Below, piece after piece: positions 1 to 5,869 of a stretch of DNA of 5,869 bases. The notes beneath the pieces are model-generated. The model did not search any database, was not told where the DNA came from, and was given only the letters and a program-made list of their open reading frames with translations. The position numbers and the translations under genes are program-made. The DNA is from Synergistaceae bacterium (GTDB lineage Bacteria; Synergistota; Synergistia; Synergistales; Aminobacteriaceae), in contig JAFSLR010000075.1 in NCBI GenBank assembly GCA_017448375.1, positions 1-5,869 of the forward strand. Direction: 5' to 3'. The stretch's first letter is position 1. Every line of letters starts with the position of its first letter.

Positions 1-345
1 GATGAAAATCTGCGTGGCTGGCATAAAGGCTTATTCGGAAAGACAGTACAGCATTCAGTGTTAGGGCTGGTGAAAGCTAAGCTAGTGAAACATGAGCGAG
101 TAACAGTACTATCATCAAGAGAGCCAACAACGAAATATTGTCCAGTATGTGGAGGATTGAAGAAAGACATAACACTAGCTGACCGTGTATATGAATGCCC
201 ATGCGGATATAAAGAAGACCGAGACATCCATGCGGCACGAAATATGATATTGCTATCGAAACACAATACCTTTTGGACGCAGGGAATTAACGCCTTTGGA
301 GAGAACGTAAGACTTTGGCAAAACATCGCGAAGCAGTCTCGTTGA
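1..345 (+). CDS. tnpB: TnpB RNA-guided endonuclease, C-terminal part (5'-truncated by the window edge)
   Basis: TnpB is the nuclease of IS200/IS605 and IS607 elements and the ancestor of Cas12. With a guide RNA from the element's right end it cuts DNA next to a target-adjacent motif and so helps the element persist. The frame is open from base 1, so the GTG at 58 is not a start; 114 codons are visible of a protein usually near 370-400 residues. It begins DENLRGWHKGLFGKTVQHSV, a conserved stretch of the RuvC region. Then come the zinc-finger half-sites CPVC (about residues 48-51) and CPC (about 68-70), and EDRDIHAARN (about 75-84), which carries the last RuvC aspartate (DRD). The second half-site has one residue between cysteines instead of two, a variant I recall in other TnpB proteins. 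The tail GINAFGENVRLWQNIAKQSR is typical of the family. The earlier two RuvC acidic residues are outside the window, so activity cannot be judged. The gene is convergent with res, with stop codons about 105 nt apart. Confidence 0.93.
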   Translation, partial: DENLRGWHKGLFGKTVQHSVLGLVKAKLVKHERVTVLSSREPTTKYCPVCGGLKKDITLADRVYECPCGYKEDRDIHAARNMILLSKHNTFWTQGINAFGENVRLWQNIAKQSR

Positions 346-466
346 ATTACTACGTTCGCTCTGCGACAGGAAGCCCCCATAACCGTAAGGAGGGGTAGTT
401 CACGTGGTAGCTACTGGTAAGAATGTACGGGACTGCTGGCTAAGCAACCCTAGATGTATTTTTCAA
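327..466 (+). ncRNA. Putative TnpB guide RNA (omega RNA / reRNA) scaffold
   Basis: In TnpB elements the 3' end of tnpB plus the right end is kept as a scaffold RNA, and the bases just beyond the element act as guide. Here the non-coding tail has matching structure. GCGAA (328-332) can pair with TTCGC (355-359). CCCC (375-378) can pair with GGGG (392-395), enclosing a CC/GG pair closed by a GTAA loop (385-388, GNRA type). GTAGTTCAC follows, a string I recognise from right ends of this superfamily. A last hairpin, GGG..TGCT/AGCA..CCC, spans 429-450. If the element ends at 466, the guide would be roughly the next 16 or so bases, which lie inside res and are antisense to it. The 5' edge is uncertain because processing sites cannot be read from sequence. 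Structures were found by eye. Confidence 0.5.
429..450. other. Imperfect hairpin at the junction of the element and res
   Basis: GGG (429-431) pairs with CCC (448-450) and TGCT (434-437) with AGCA (443-446), with a 5-base loop and a small AC/A bulge. On the plus strand it fits the subterminal palindrome that the TnpA transposase recognises near the right end of IS200/IS605 elements. On the minus strand it starts directly at the res stop codon and could slow or stop transcription, but only scattered T residues follow it, so it is a poor intrinsic terminator. On the plus strand five Ts (459-463) follow after eight bases, also not canonical. I see no better terminator for either gene. Confidence 0.4.
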
Positions 467-3128
467 TAATGCTGTCAATGTCTGCTGAGTTTCTCGATAT
501 GTCGCAAGCCCATTTCCCGAACCTGTTTGTACCGTTCACAGCCTCAACCCAATCTTTTAACGCACGTAGTTTTTCTCTGTCCTGTTCAGTTAAAATGCCT
601 TTGGTTTCAACTATGAGCGTAGTGCCATTTTCTAGCCTGACAAAAAAATCTGGAATGTATCTCTTAACACTACCATCGTAAACGTAATTCACATAGAAGC
701 CTAAATGCTCATTCTTGGCATATGATTTCACGTGTTCATTATGTTCAAGCGCGTAAACTGTGGCTGCTTCCAATGCGCTGTCATAAACACAATGGCTTAT
801 GTGTGATTTTACCGTTTTGTCGCACGGCCTTGTAGTCCACCACGAAAGCATATCTCCCGTAGAATGCACTCGCTTGTTCATTACAGGAATAATCTTCTCC
901 GTAGTCTCTGACTTTATCCAGCTCCATATATGAGTTATGATTCTCTCCATGTTGAGCGCAAGTATTATTTTCCGCCTTTTGTCATTTTCTCTGAAAGTAT
1001 CAGGAACAATTCTAATCCGTCCGCACGAGATAAAATCCTCTGTGAGTTTCACAACCTGCCCAAGAAGACTCAACTTTGTTCCGTGCTTTTGCCAGTTAGT
1101 ATTCAACAAGTCATAAACTCGCCCAGCTACTTCAAAAATCATTCTCTGCATTCTCACAGCACTATACAATTTTTCGAGGTCTATATCACTGCACAAAGAT
1201 ATATTAGTCTGCCCGTCTATCACTGGCGCAATTTCAGCATTCAGACTCGTTTTCTCTGCATCAAGCTCAATCTCAGGAACAGAAGACACTTCAAGGCTCA
1301 ATGTCTGTCTCATGACGTATTCAAGCCTCAAAACTTCAGGCCACGTGATTTTATACTCTTCACGCTCAGGGAGTACCTTTATCTGCGTAGCGGGTTTTGA
1401 CGGAACAGGCTTCCCTCCCGCATCCTCATGAGGCAGAAACGCAAAAGGAATGCCAAATACATTCACATATTCCGGCGAAAACATGCCATCTTCATTGACA
1501 TCATATACTGTCCTACGCAAACCCCTTCCGACAACCTGCTCACAGAGTAATTGACTCGTAAATGCGCGAAGTCCCATAATGTGAGTTACGGTTCTAGCGT
1601 CCCAACCCTCAGACAGCATTCCAACCGAGATAACATTACGCACCTGTTCGCCGGGCATTCCCTCCTTGCCGACCGAGTCAACAGCCTCGCGCAGTTCTGA
1701 AGCCTCTCCAGAGTTCAGAGTTTCAAGTTTCTTGCTGTCTATTCGTAGAACATTCTGATTCAATTCGAGAATTTTTATCGCTCCATTAAGGAATGTGTAT
1801 TCTATCCTCGCTGCTGTCTCTGTGCGATTGGCTACGCTTATCATCACGGGAGGCGTTAATATACCAGCCTCTTGCCATTCATCAAACGTTTTCTTCCAGT
1901 CAAGTCCGAGAAACATATACGCATTCATGACTATATCAGGCAACGGGACATTCTCACTCGCAGGGCTATTCAGACTCTCCTTCACTTCAGGCTCTGCGTA
2001 AATATGGCTGAACCTTGATTTGTACGTCTCAGAATTAGGCGCGGTATCATCACGCACAACTATACGCGGAGTTTTCACGAGGCCGGACTCGATACCATCG
2101 CTCAGACCGAAATCGCTCACTATCCACGAAAATAGCCCGGCTTCATCTTCGCGTCCACTGTTCTGAATCACAAAAGGAGTCGCTGAGAAATCATAGCAAC
2201 ATATAATCCTTCTTGCCCTGTGAATCCTGTCAAGACTCTGAATCCATACGGTAGCTTCTCTCTTCTCCTCGCTCGTCTTCCCTCGCCTGTTTTCTGGCGT
2301 TAATCTGTACGCGTGGTGTGCTTCGTCATTTATCACAAGAATATTCTTCAGACCTCCGACAATACCACCTGCATAAGCGTTATCACTCTTGCGCCCGCGC
2401 TTATCAACGCTCCTTGTGTCTTCCTTCTCTGGTTCGAGGGACTGCCAGTTGCGTATGATTATATTTGCCTGATTCAGATGCTCATTCATTCCGGGTGGCA
2501 TAATCTGAAAACGTGAGTAGTAATTCTCCACTTCAGTGTCAGGTCTCAGCACTTGCAGGCGTTTCTTCACAGTAAGATTAGGCGCGACTATCAAAATATT
2601 TCTCGTGAATCTCTTATCCCTTGGATAATTCACGCTGTTGCTGACCTGCCACGCTATTAACATTGCCATTACAATTGTTTTCCCTCCGCCTGTACACAGC
2701 TTAGTGCATAATCGCTGAAACTCGCTACCGTCATCAGGAATCAATATACCCATCCTGTAATCCGCGCGCGCCTCTGAAAGAAATATCAGCGTCTCAATAG
2801 CATCAATCTGGCAGAAGAAGAACGGCAAGTCAGCCCTCACTGAAGCATCATGCCAATACGACAGTAAATCGCGGGTCGTGTTCGTTATGCCGGGATAACC
2901 TTCATCACGCCACATTCTGACGCGCTCACGGATTCTATTTACCAGCTCAATCTCAATAAAACGACCTTCTTCATCGTATTTCTTTGCCCTGGACTTGGCT
3001 ACAAAGTAACCCGCTTTCCTCCTGCCCTCCACAATTCTGAACTCTTTAGACGCACTGTCATAAAACCAATGTAATGTAGGCTCCATATACGGTGAATTAA
3101 GTATCAGCCTGTCTATTTTTGCCGTCAT
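450..3128 (-). CDS. res: Type III-like restriction subunit: SF2 helicase with C-terminal PD-(D/E)xK nuclease
   Basis: This is the ATP-dependent restriction subunit that partners Mod; it uses ATP to communicate along DNA and cuts unmodified DNA. Numbering is for the 892-residue form. The N-terminus has ILNSPYMEPTLHW, a signature I know from this Res family. Helicase motifs follow in order: Q-like FFFCQIDAIETL (about 103-114), Walker A TGGGKT (146-151, K150), DEAHH (268-272), SATPF (315-319), SEGWDAR (506-512) and QVVGRGLRR (531-539). The nuclease has PDFF (826-829) and VETKG (840-844), a complete PD...ExK. Length is close to the usual 900-1000. The start at 3128 is chosen because GGAGGAG lies just before it. 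An in-frame ATG at 3143 adds five residues and overlaps the mod stop as ATGA, but has no ribosome site. It is co-transcribed with mod 11 nt upstream. The 3' end abuts the TnpB element, and the last few codons and stop may have been supplied by it. No frameshift or lost catalytic residue is visible. Confidence 0.95.
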   Translation of the reverse strand: MTAKIDRLILNSPYMEPTLHWFYDSASKEFRIVEGRRKAGYFVAKSRAKKYDEEGRFIEIELVNRIRERVRMWRDEGYPGITNTTRDLLSYWHDASVRADLPFFFCQIDAIETLIFLSEARADYRMGILIPDDGSEFQRLCTKLCTGGGKTIVMAMLIAWQVSNSVNYPRDKRFTRNILIVAPNLTVKKRLQVLRPDTEVENYYSRFQIMPPGMNEHLNQANIIIRNWQSLEPEKEDTRSVDKRGRKSDNAYAGGIVGGLKNILVINDEAHHAYRLTPENRRGKTSEEKREATVWIQSLDRIHRARRIICCYDFSATPFVIQNSGREDEAGLFSWIVSDFGLSDGIESGLVKTPRIVVRDDTAPNSETYKSRFSHIYAEPEVKESLNSPASENVPLPDIVMNAYMFLGLDWKKTFDEWQEAGILTPPVMISVANRTETAARIEYTFLNGAIKILELNQNVLRIDSKKLETLNSGEASELREAVDSVGKEGMPGEQVRNVISVGMLSEGWDARTVTHIMGLRAFTSQLLCEQVVGRGLRRTVYDVNEDGMFSPEYVNVFGIPFAFLPHEDAGGKPVPSKPATQIKVLPEREEYKITWPEVLRLEYVMRQTLSLEVSSVPEIELDAEKTSLNAEIAPVIDGQTNISLCSDIDLEKLYSAVRMQRMIFEVAGRVYDLLNTNWQKHGTKLSLLGQVVKLTEDFISCGRIRIVPDTFRENDKRRKIILALNMERIITHIWSWIKSETTEKIIPVMNKRVHSTGDMLSWWTTRPCDKTVKSHISHCVYDSALEAATVYALEHNEHVKSYAKNEHLGFYVNYVYDGSVKRYIPDFFVRLENGTTLIVETKGILTEQDREKLRALKDWVEAVNGTNRFGKWACDISRNSADIDSIIEKYI

Positions 3129-3131
3129 AGT

Positions 3132-3138
3132 CTCCTCC
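3132..3138 (-). promoter_or_regulatory. Shine-Dalgarno site that decides the res start
   Basis: On the minus strand GGAGGAG ends 3 nt before the ATG at 3126-3128, and its GGAGG core ends 5 nt before it, a workable distance. The site lies inside the five codons that the upstream ATG at 3141-3143 would add. No purine-rich site precedes that upstream ATG (the bases before it read GTTCTTGTCGTTGA). The downstream ATG is therefore the likelier start, leaving an 11-nt gap after the mod stop. Translational coupling with mod is likely at this spacing. Confidence 0.7.
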
Positions 3139-3139
3139 G

Positions 3140-5593
3140 TCATTCAACGACAAGAACACGCATACTTTCTATGCCTCTGTCATCAATTATCTTCACGGCT
3201 ATCTTTGTCCCGCTCTCTGCTTCAAACTCTATCGACTCATTCCCCCGATAATGCTCAATCAATTCAGCGTCAATAAATGCCTGAAGCGTTACAGCAAGTT
3301 TTGCCCAGCCACCCTTTTCCCCATCCATAGGAAAGAATATCTGCGACGGTATCATGTACATATCGTTGTAGTTCGTATCAAGAAGCCACATAGCAATGTT
3401 ATTAGCCTCACCAGATTCTATTTCGTTCGTCTTAACGTTGAAATAGTCAAAGCCTCTCACTAATACCCTGTACCTTTTCTCGCCTGTCCTCCTAAGTTCA
3501 ACATCTGGCTGACCCACAAGCCAAAATGACTGGCTGCTGCGTTCCTTTTTCCGCAAATCCTCCGTAAGCAAATCGGGATTCATCTGCACTGTAAGCATCT
3601 GTATTGTCTGTGTCGTGTTGTAGCTGTTAATCATCTCTGACGCTACTGGGTCAAACTGGAACGCCGAAAATATCAGAAAATCGGGCGCAAGTTTTGATGC
3701 CTCTATGTAGGCGTTGTATACCCTACGCGAATCCATTAGCGTTGACTCGTTGGCGAAACAAACTAATGCTTTTCGCGGAGTTTCTTCATTTGTACATGCC
3801 TCTGCGTTAAGGTAGCGCGAGCCCGTTTTCATCTCAACACTAGAGAACATAATTTTTTCTCCATGCCTACCGATTATCCCTGACGCTAAAAGCTGTTCCC
3901 TCCAGTCGGATTGCTTGGCTGATTCGTTCGTTTCGTCCTTGTAATTCGCGGCCTCATCGGGTGAAAGCACAACAGGCGCGGGAAGTGCCTCAATGTTGAA
4001 CGGGCCGGATATGCGAGTCTTTGAGCTGTCTTTTTCGGGACGGTCGTAAAGTATTTCTGTGTCGGGCGGCTCATTGTTGGCGATTGATTTCAGCGTTATG
4101 TGAGGAACTGACTCATACACGAAGCCGGATGAGATACCTTTGTCAGGGTTGGCTAGGCGGTAATAGTCGTATGTAGCTGTGAGGAGTCTTTGGCGAGCTA
4201 TGGCTATTGCTACGCGGGATGTGTCGCAGGTTATCCAGCGTCTGCCCCATTTCTCGGCGGCGTAAGCTGTCGTGCCTGAACCGCAGGTGATGTCAAGTAC
4301 CAAGTCGCCGGGATCTGTCGTCATTAGAATGCAACGGGATATTACTTTATCGGATGTCTGCACTACGTAGCGTTTATCTGTTGCACCACCGGTATCATCC
4401 CATAAACTTGTCAGGGCTTGCACGGGATAATCATCATGGAATAATATATAACGTGGACTTTTATCAAATAGCATAACACGCCCGGCTTCTATAATTTTCT
4501 TCATGCCTTCGCGCGTTGTCTTCCAGCTACTTTTACCGCATGTATAAGTTACACCATTAAACTCAAAATCATATACGCAAGATTCTGTTCTACCTGCCGA
4601 TGATAATGAGACTGACCGAAACGGTCTCGCGCCTTTAGGATAATTCTTCAAGGAGCGTTTTTCTTCTTGTGTCATTGGTCTTCTTGTGCCGTCTTTAAGC
4701 TCAAGCCACGTATAAAGCGTTCCCTCCCCTGTTGGCTTATATGTAAATAGCTTGTGATACTTCACCTGCTTCTTGTCCTTTGCGTACCACACAAGAAAAT
4801 CGTGCATTCTCTCAAGCAAAGCACCTCCAAGCGGCATTAGTTTTTTGCGGAACGTTATCATCGCTACGAAATTCTCCGGGCCGAAAATCTCATCGCAAAG
4901 ACATCTCACAAAATGCACATTCTCATCACTTATCTGAACGAATACGCTCCCAGAATCACTCAGCAATTCCCTCACAAGAAGCAGCCTGTCCCGCAAATAC
5001 GTCAGGTACGAATGAATCCCAAGCTCCCACGTGTCTCGGAAGGCACGTATCATTTCAGGCTCGCATGTCAAATCCTCGTCCACTTTATCCTTAACATCGC
5101 GCTTGTTGACGAACGGCTGAAAATTGCTACCGAACTTTATACCGTAAGGAGGGTCAATATACACCATTTGAACGCTACCCCTCATGCTCTCTTTCTGAAG
5201 CAATGAGTTCATTATTATTAGGGAGTCGCCCGCTATCATTCGGTTTCTCCAGTTTTCGGAATGGTTATATGCGTCTATTGCTATTTGACGCTCGTAGAAC
5301 ATTTGCTCCGGGGATGTCTCTGGGAAAAATGATAGTTGCTGTTCCTGCTGAGGTTTCTTCATTGCCGTGAAGATTACTTTGTGTGGCGTGATGCGCTCGT
5401 GTTCGTGAATGGACATTATCGGGACGGTTAAAGACTCGGCTTCAGACTTTCCTGCCCAATCGAGTTTAGGTGCTTCGTGTGGGTCAAATGAATATGTCTG
5501 GGATTTCTGCGGTGAATCATCGATATAACCCAGTGCGGCTTTGGGAATACTTGCCATGCTCTGGTCATGAATGTAAGAGTCGATTTCGCTCAT
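3140..5593 (-). CDS. mod: Type III-like Mod: beta-class N6-adenine site-specific DNA methyltransferase
   Basis: It transfers a methyl group from SAM to the N6 of adenine in a specific site and gives the complex its sequence recognition. Catalytic DPPYG (147-151, in VQMVYIDPPYGIKFGSNFQ) comes before the SAM-binding LDITCGSGTTAYAAEKWG (433-450), the order of the beta class. The stretch between them (about 250-400) should hold the target recognition domain. Residues 191-222 (GIHSYLTYLRDRLLLVREL then VFVQISD) are strongly conserved in this family. The C-terminal part (about 580-817, ending AVKIIDDRGIESMRVLVVE) matches the tail of the long Mod proteins paired with this Res type. At 817 residues it is longer than EcoP15I Mod (about 645) but shorter than the approximately 900-1000 I recall for this branch, apparently because a linker after SIANN (504-508) is missing. 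The usual DPTCGSG reads DITCGSG here, a mild change. The start is supported by AAGGAG 7 nt upstream. It is the first gene of the operon with res. Confidence 0.95.
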   Translation of the reverse strand: MSEIDSYIHDQSMASIPKAALGYIDDSPQKSQTYSFDPHEAPKLDWAGKSEAESLTVPIMSIHEHERITPHKVIFTAMKKPQQEQQLSFFPETSPEQMFYERQIAIDAYNHSENWRNRMIAGDSLIIMNSLLQKESMRGSVQMVYIDPPYGIKFGSNFQPFVNKRDVKDKVDEDLTCEPEMIRAFRDTWELGIHSYLTYLRDRLLLVRELLSDSGSVFVQISDENVHFVRCLCDEIFGPENFVAMITFRKKLMPLGGALLERMHDFLVWYAKDKKQVKYHKLFTYKPTGEGTLYTWLELKDGTRRPMTQEEKRSLKNYPKGARPFRSVSLSSAGRTESCVYDFEFNGVTYTCGKSSWKTTREGMKKIIEAGRVMLFDKSPRYILFHDDYPVQALTSLWDDTGGATDKRYVVQTSDKVISRCILMTTDPGDLVLDITCGSGTTAYAAEKWGRRWITCDTSRVAIAIARQRLLTATYDYYRLANPDKGISSGFVYESVPHITLKSIANNEPPDTEILYDRPEKDSSKTRISGPFNIEALPAPVVLSPDEAANYKDETNESAKQSDWREQLLASGIIGRHGEKIMFSSVEMKTGSRYLNAEACTNEETPRKALVCFANESTLMDSRRVYNAYIEASKLAPDFLIFSAFQFDPVASEMINSYNTTQTIQMLTVQMNPDLLTEDLRKKERSSQSFWLVGQPDVELRRTGEKRYRVLVRGFDYFNVKTNEIESGEANNIAMWLLDTNYNDMYMIPSQIFFPMDGEKGGWAKLAVTLQAFIDAELIEHYRGNESIEFEAESGTKIAVKIIDDRGIESMRVLVVE

Positions 5594-5600
5594 GTGAATG

Positions 5601-5606
5601 CTCCTT
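5601..5606 (-). promoter_or_regulatory. Shine-Dalgarno site of mod
   Basis: AAGGAG on the minus strand is separated by seven bases (CATTCAC) from the ATG at 5591-5593. This is a near-consensus site at near-ideal distance and fixes the start of Mod at MSEIDSY. Confidence 0.8.
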
Positions 5607-5624
5607 AGTGGGATGGTATCGGTA

Positions 5625-5653
5625 ATTATACAGGCGGACGAGTTTTAGGCCAC
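5625..5653 (-). promoter_or_regulatory. Putative promoter of the mod-res operon
   Basis: On the minus strand a perfect sigma70-type -10 box, TATAAT, occupies 5625-5630. It would start transcription near 5617-5618 and give a leader of about 24 nt carrying the AAGGAG site. No good -35 box stands 16-18 nt upstream; that stretch reads GTGGCC or similar. There is no TGn extended -10 either, only TG directly before the box. The promoter may thus be weak or need an activator, which would suit a restriction operon. No second promoter is evident between mod and res. Confidence 0.45.
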
Positions 5654-5766
5654 CAGCCAGAACCAAGAATATACACTCCAACGGGCAAAAATCCATCCAC
5701 TACCCATTTGACTAGCGGTCTCTCCTCTACTGGTACTTCACCTCCGATTGATTTCTGAACTTCTTT
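5626..5766 (-). pseudogene. Remnant resembling the N-terminal part of a RepA-like (AAA_25) ATPase
   Basis: Between TAA stops the minus strand reads 46 codons including PLVKWVVDGFLPVGVYILGS (5659-5718). This strongly recalls the lead-in to Walker A in RepA/AAA_25-type ATPases of phages and integrative elements, for example the pattern KWIVDGLLPxGLxILAGxPKxGKSWL. Here the expected GKS(W/L) is absent: the frame continues GWWPKTRPPV and stops. There is no ATG or convincing ribosome site, and two in-frame TAA codons (5767-5769 and 5776-5778) lie upstream. The fragment is in the direction of mod, and its stop codon overlaps the -10 box. I read it as a broken relic left by a mobile element. The family assignment rests on a short stretch remembered, not searched, so a chance frame is still possible. 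Confidence 0.38.
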
Positions 5767-5778
5767 TTACTTCTTTTA
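5759..5778. repeat. Two tandem copies of a 10-base unit
   Basis: The plus strand reads ACTTCTTTTT then ACTTCTTTTA, two 10-base units with one mismatch. On the minus strand this is an A/G-rich stretch that supplies the two in-frame TAA codons just upstream of the ATPase-like remnant. Since 10 is not a multiple of 3, a duplication here would have shifted the frame. It may also be simple low-complexity sequence. Confidence 0.55.
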
Positions 5779-5869
5779 CTCCAATTGAAAAATTATTCTA
5801 CTCTTCTCGTTGTTGGTCAGATTGACTATACAATTTAAGGCAGTTTTCATCTCGTTTAGTTAAACTCTA
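5779..5869. other. AT-rich edge with no supported gene
   Basis: I see no RNA gene, strong promoter or convincing coding sequence here. A 24-codon minus-strand frame, MKTALNCIVNLTNNEKSRII then FQLE (5776-5850), shares its frame with the ATPase-like remnant and could be an upstream piece of it, but it is too short and matches nothing I recognise. Confidence 0.4.

Larger units (their letters stand above)
1..466 (+). mobile_element. Right part of an IS200/IS605-superfamily element carrying tnpB (left end outside the window)
   Basis: The window opens inside a tnpB gene. After its stop codon comes a non-coding tail of the kind found at the right end of these elements: a C-run/G-run hairpin followed by GGTAGTTCAC, then a second imperfect hairpin at 429-450. 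These elements transpose as single strands, make no terminal inverted repeats or target duplications, and end a short distance beyond a subterminal hairpin, often at a TCAA-like tetranucleotide. A TTCAA at 462-466 lies 12 nt past the hairpin and is my best guess for the right end. A second TCAA at 475-478 is an alternative, and the boundary could also be near 450. No tnpA transposase is visible, so the element may be a tnpB-only (non-autonomous) form or tnpA may lie to the left. Family call is good; the exact end is inferred. Confidence 0.72.

Noticed and set aside
58..60. GTG at 58 as the start of tnpB
   Set aside because: The frame is open back to base 1 and the upstream codons encode the conserved DENLRGWHKG stretch, so the gene begins outside the window.
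401..414. Short palindromes CACGTG and GTAGCTAC as operators
   Set aside because: They are too short and lie within the putative guide RNA scaffold after tnpB, not upstream of a gene.
930..1400. 156-codon plus-strand frame
   Set aside because: It lies wholly antisense to res, shows no recognisable domain, and res has complete, conserved motifs along its length.
4780..5206. Two overlapping plus-strand frames of about 100 codons
   Set aside because: Both are antisense to the conserved DPPY-containing region of mod and look like shadow frames with no domain features.
450..5593. BREX, DISARM or another multi-gene defence system
   Set aside because: The two genes match the Mod/Res pair of type III-like systems. 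No phosphatase, ATPase, phospholipase D or DUF1998 partner is visible in the window.
5776..5850. 24-codon minus-strand frame as a leader peptide
   Set aside because: It has only a weak ribosome site, no recognisable content, and shares its frame with the degraded ATPase-like region; there is no attenuator-like structure after it.
1..5869. CRISPR array or tRNA/rRNA genes
   Set aside because: No regularly spaced repeats and no cloverleaf or rRNA-like sequence were seen on either strand.

Overview
The window holds a two-gene DNA-modification and restriction operon on the minus strand. It is flanked on the left by the 3' half of a TnpB-type insertion element on the plus strand, and on the right by a short region with a promoter and what looks like a broken ATPase gene. 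The sequence is bacterial: strong Shine-Dalgarno sites, operon spacing, and a sigma70-like -10 box. Base composition is moderate (roughly mid-40s % GC by eye). Nothing fixes the taxon. The protein families and codon use would fit an anaerobe such as a member of Synergistota or Clostridia, but that is only a guess.

Left end (1 to about 466, plus strand): the C-terminal 114 codons of a TnpB RNA-guided nuclease of the IS200/IS605 superfamily, open to the window edge. It is followed by about 100-120 nt with the folded right-end sequence typical of the guide (omega/reRNA) scaffold. The element points at the 3' end of the restriction gene and lies right against it.

Centre (450 to 5593, minus strand): mod then res. 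mod encodes an 817-residue beta-class N6-adenine DNA methyltransferase, with DPPY before the SAM-binding motif. res encodes an approximately 892-residue type III-like restriction subunit with an SF2 helicase/translocase core and a C-terminal PD-(D/E)xK nuclease. They are 11 nt apart if the start with the good ribosome site is used, and the database-style longer start would overlap by 4 nt. Together they make a complete type III-like restriction-modification system: Mod marks the host sites and gives Res its site specificity, while Res uses ATP to translocate or switch and cuts unmodified foreign DNA. All helicase and nuclease motifs are present, so it looks functional.

Right end (5594 to 5869): the mod leader has a strong Shine-Dalgarno site and a perfect TATAAT. 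Upstream on the same strand is a 46-codon open stretch resembling the region just before the Walker A motif of RepA-like (AAA_25) ATPases of phages and integrative elements. It breaks off before the Walker lysine. This suggests that the operon sits in mobile-element debris.

I did not find a wholly new system. The most interesting points are the junction between the TnpB element and the res 3' end, the compact form of this long-Mod family, and the ATPase remnant at the other boundary.
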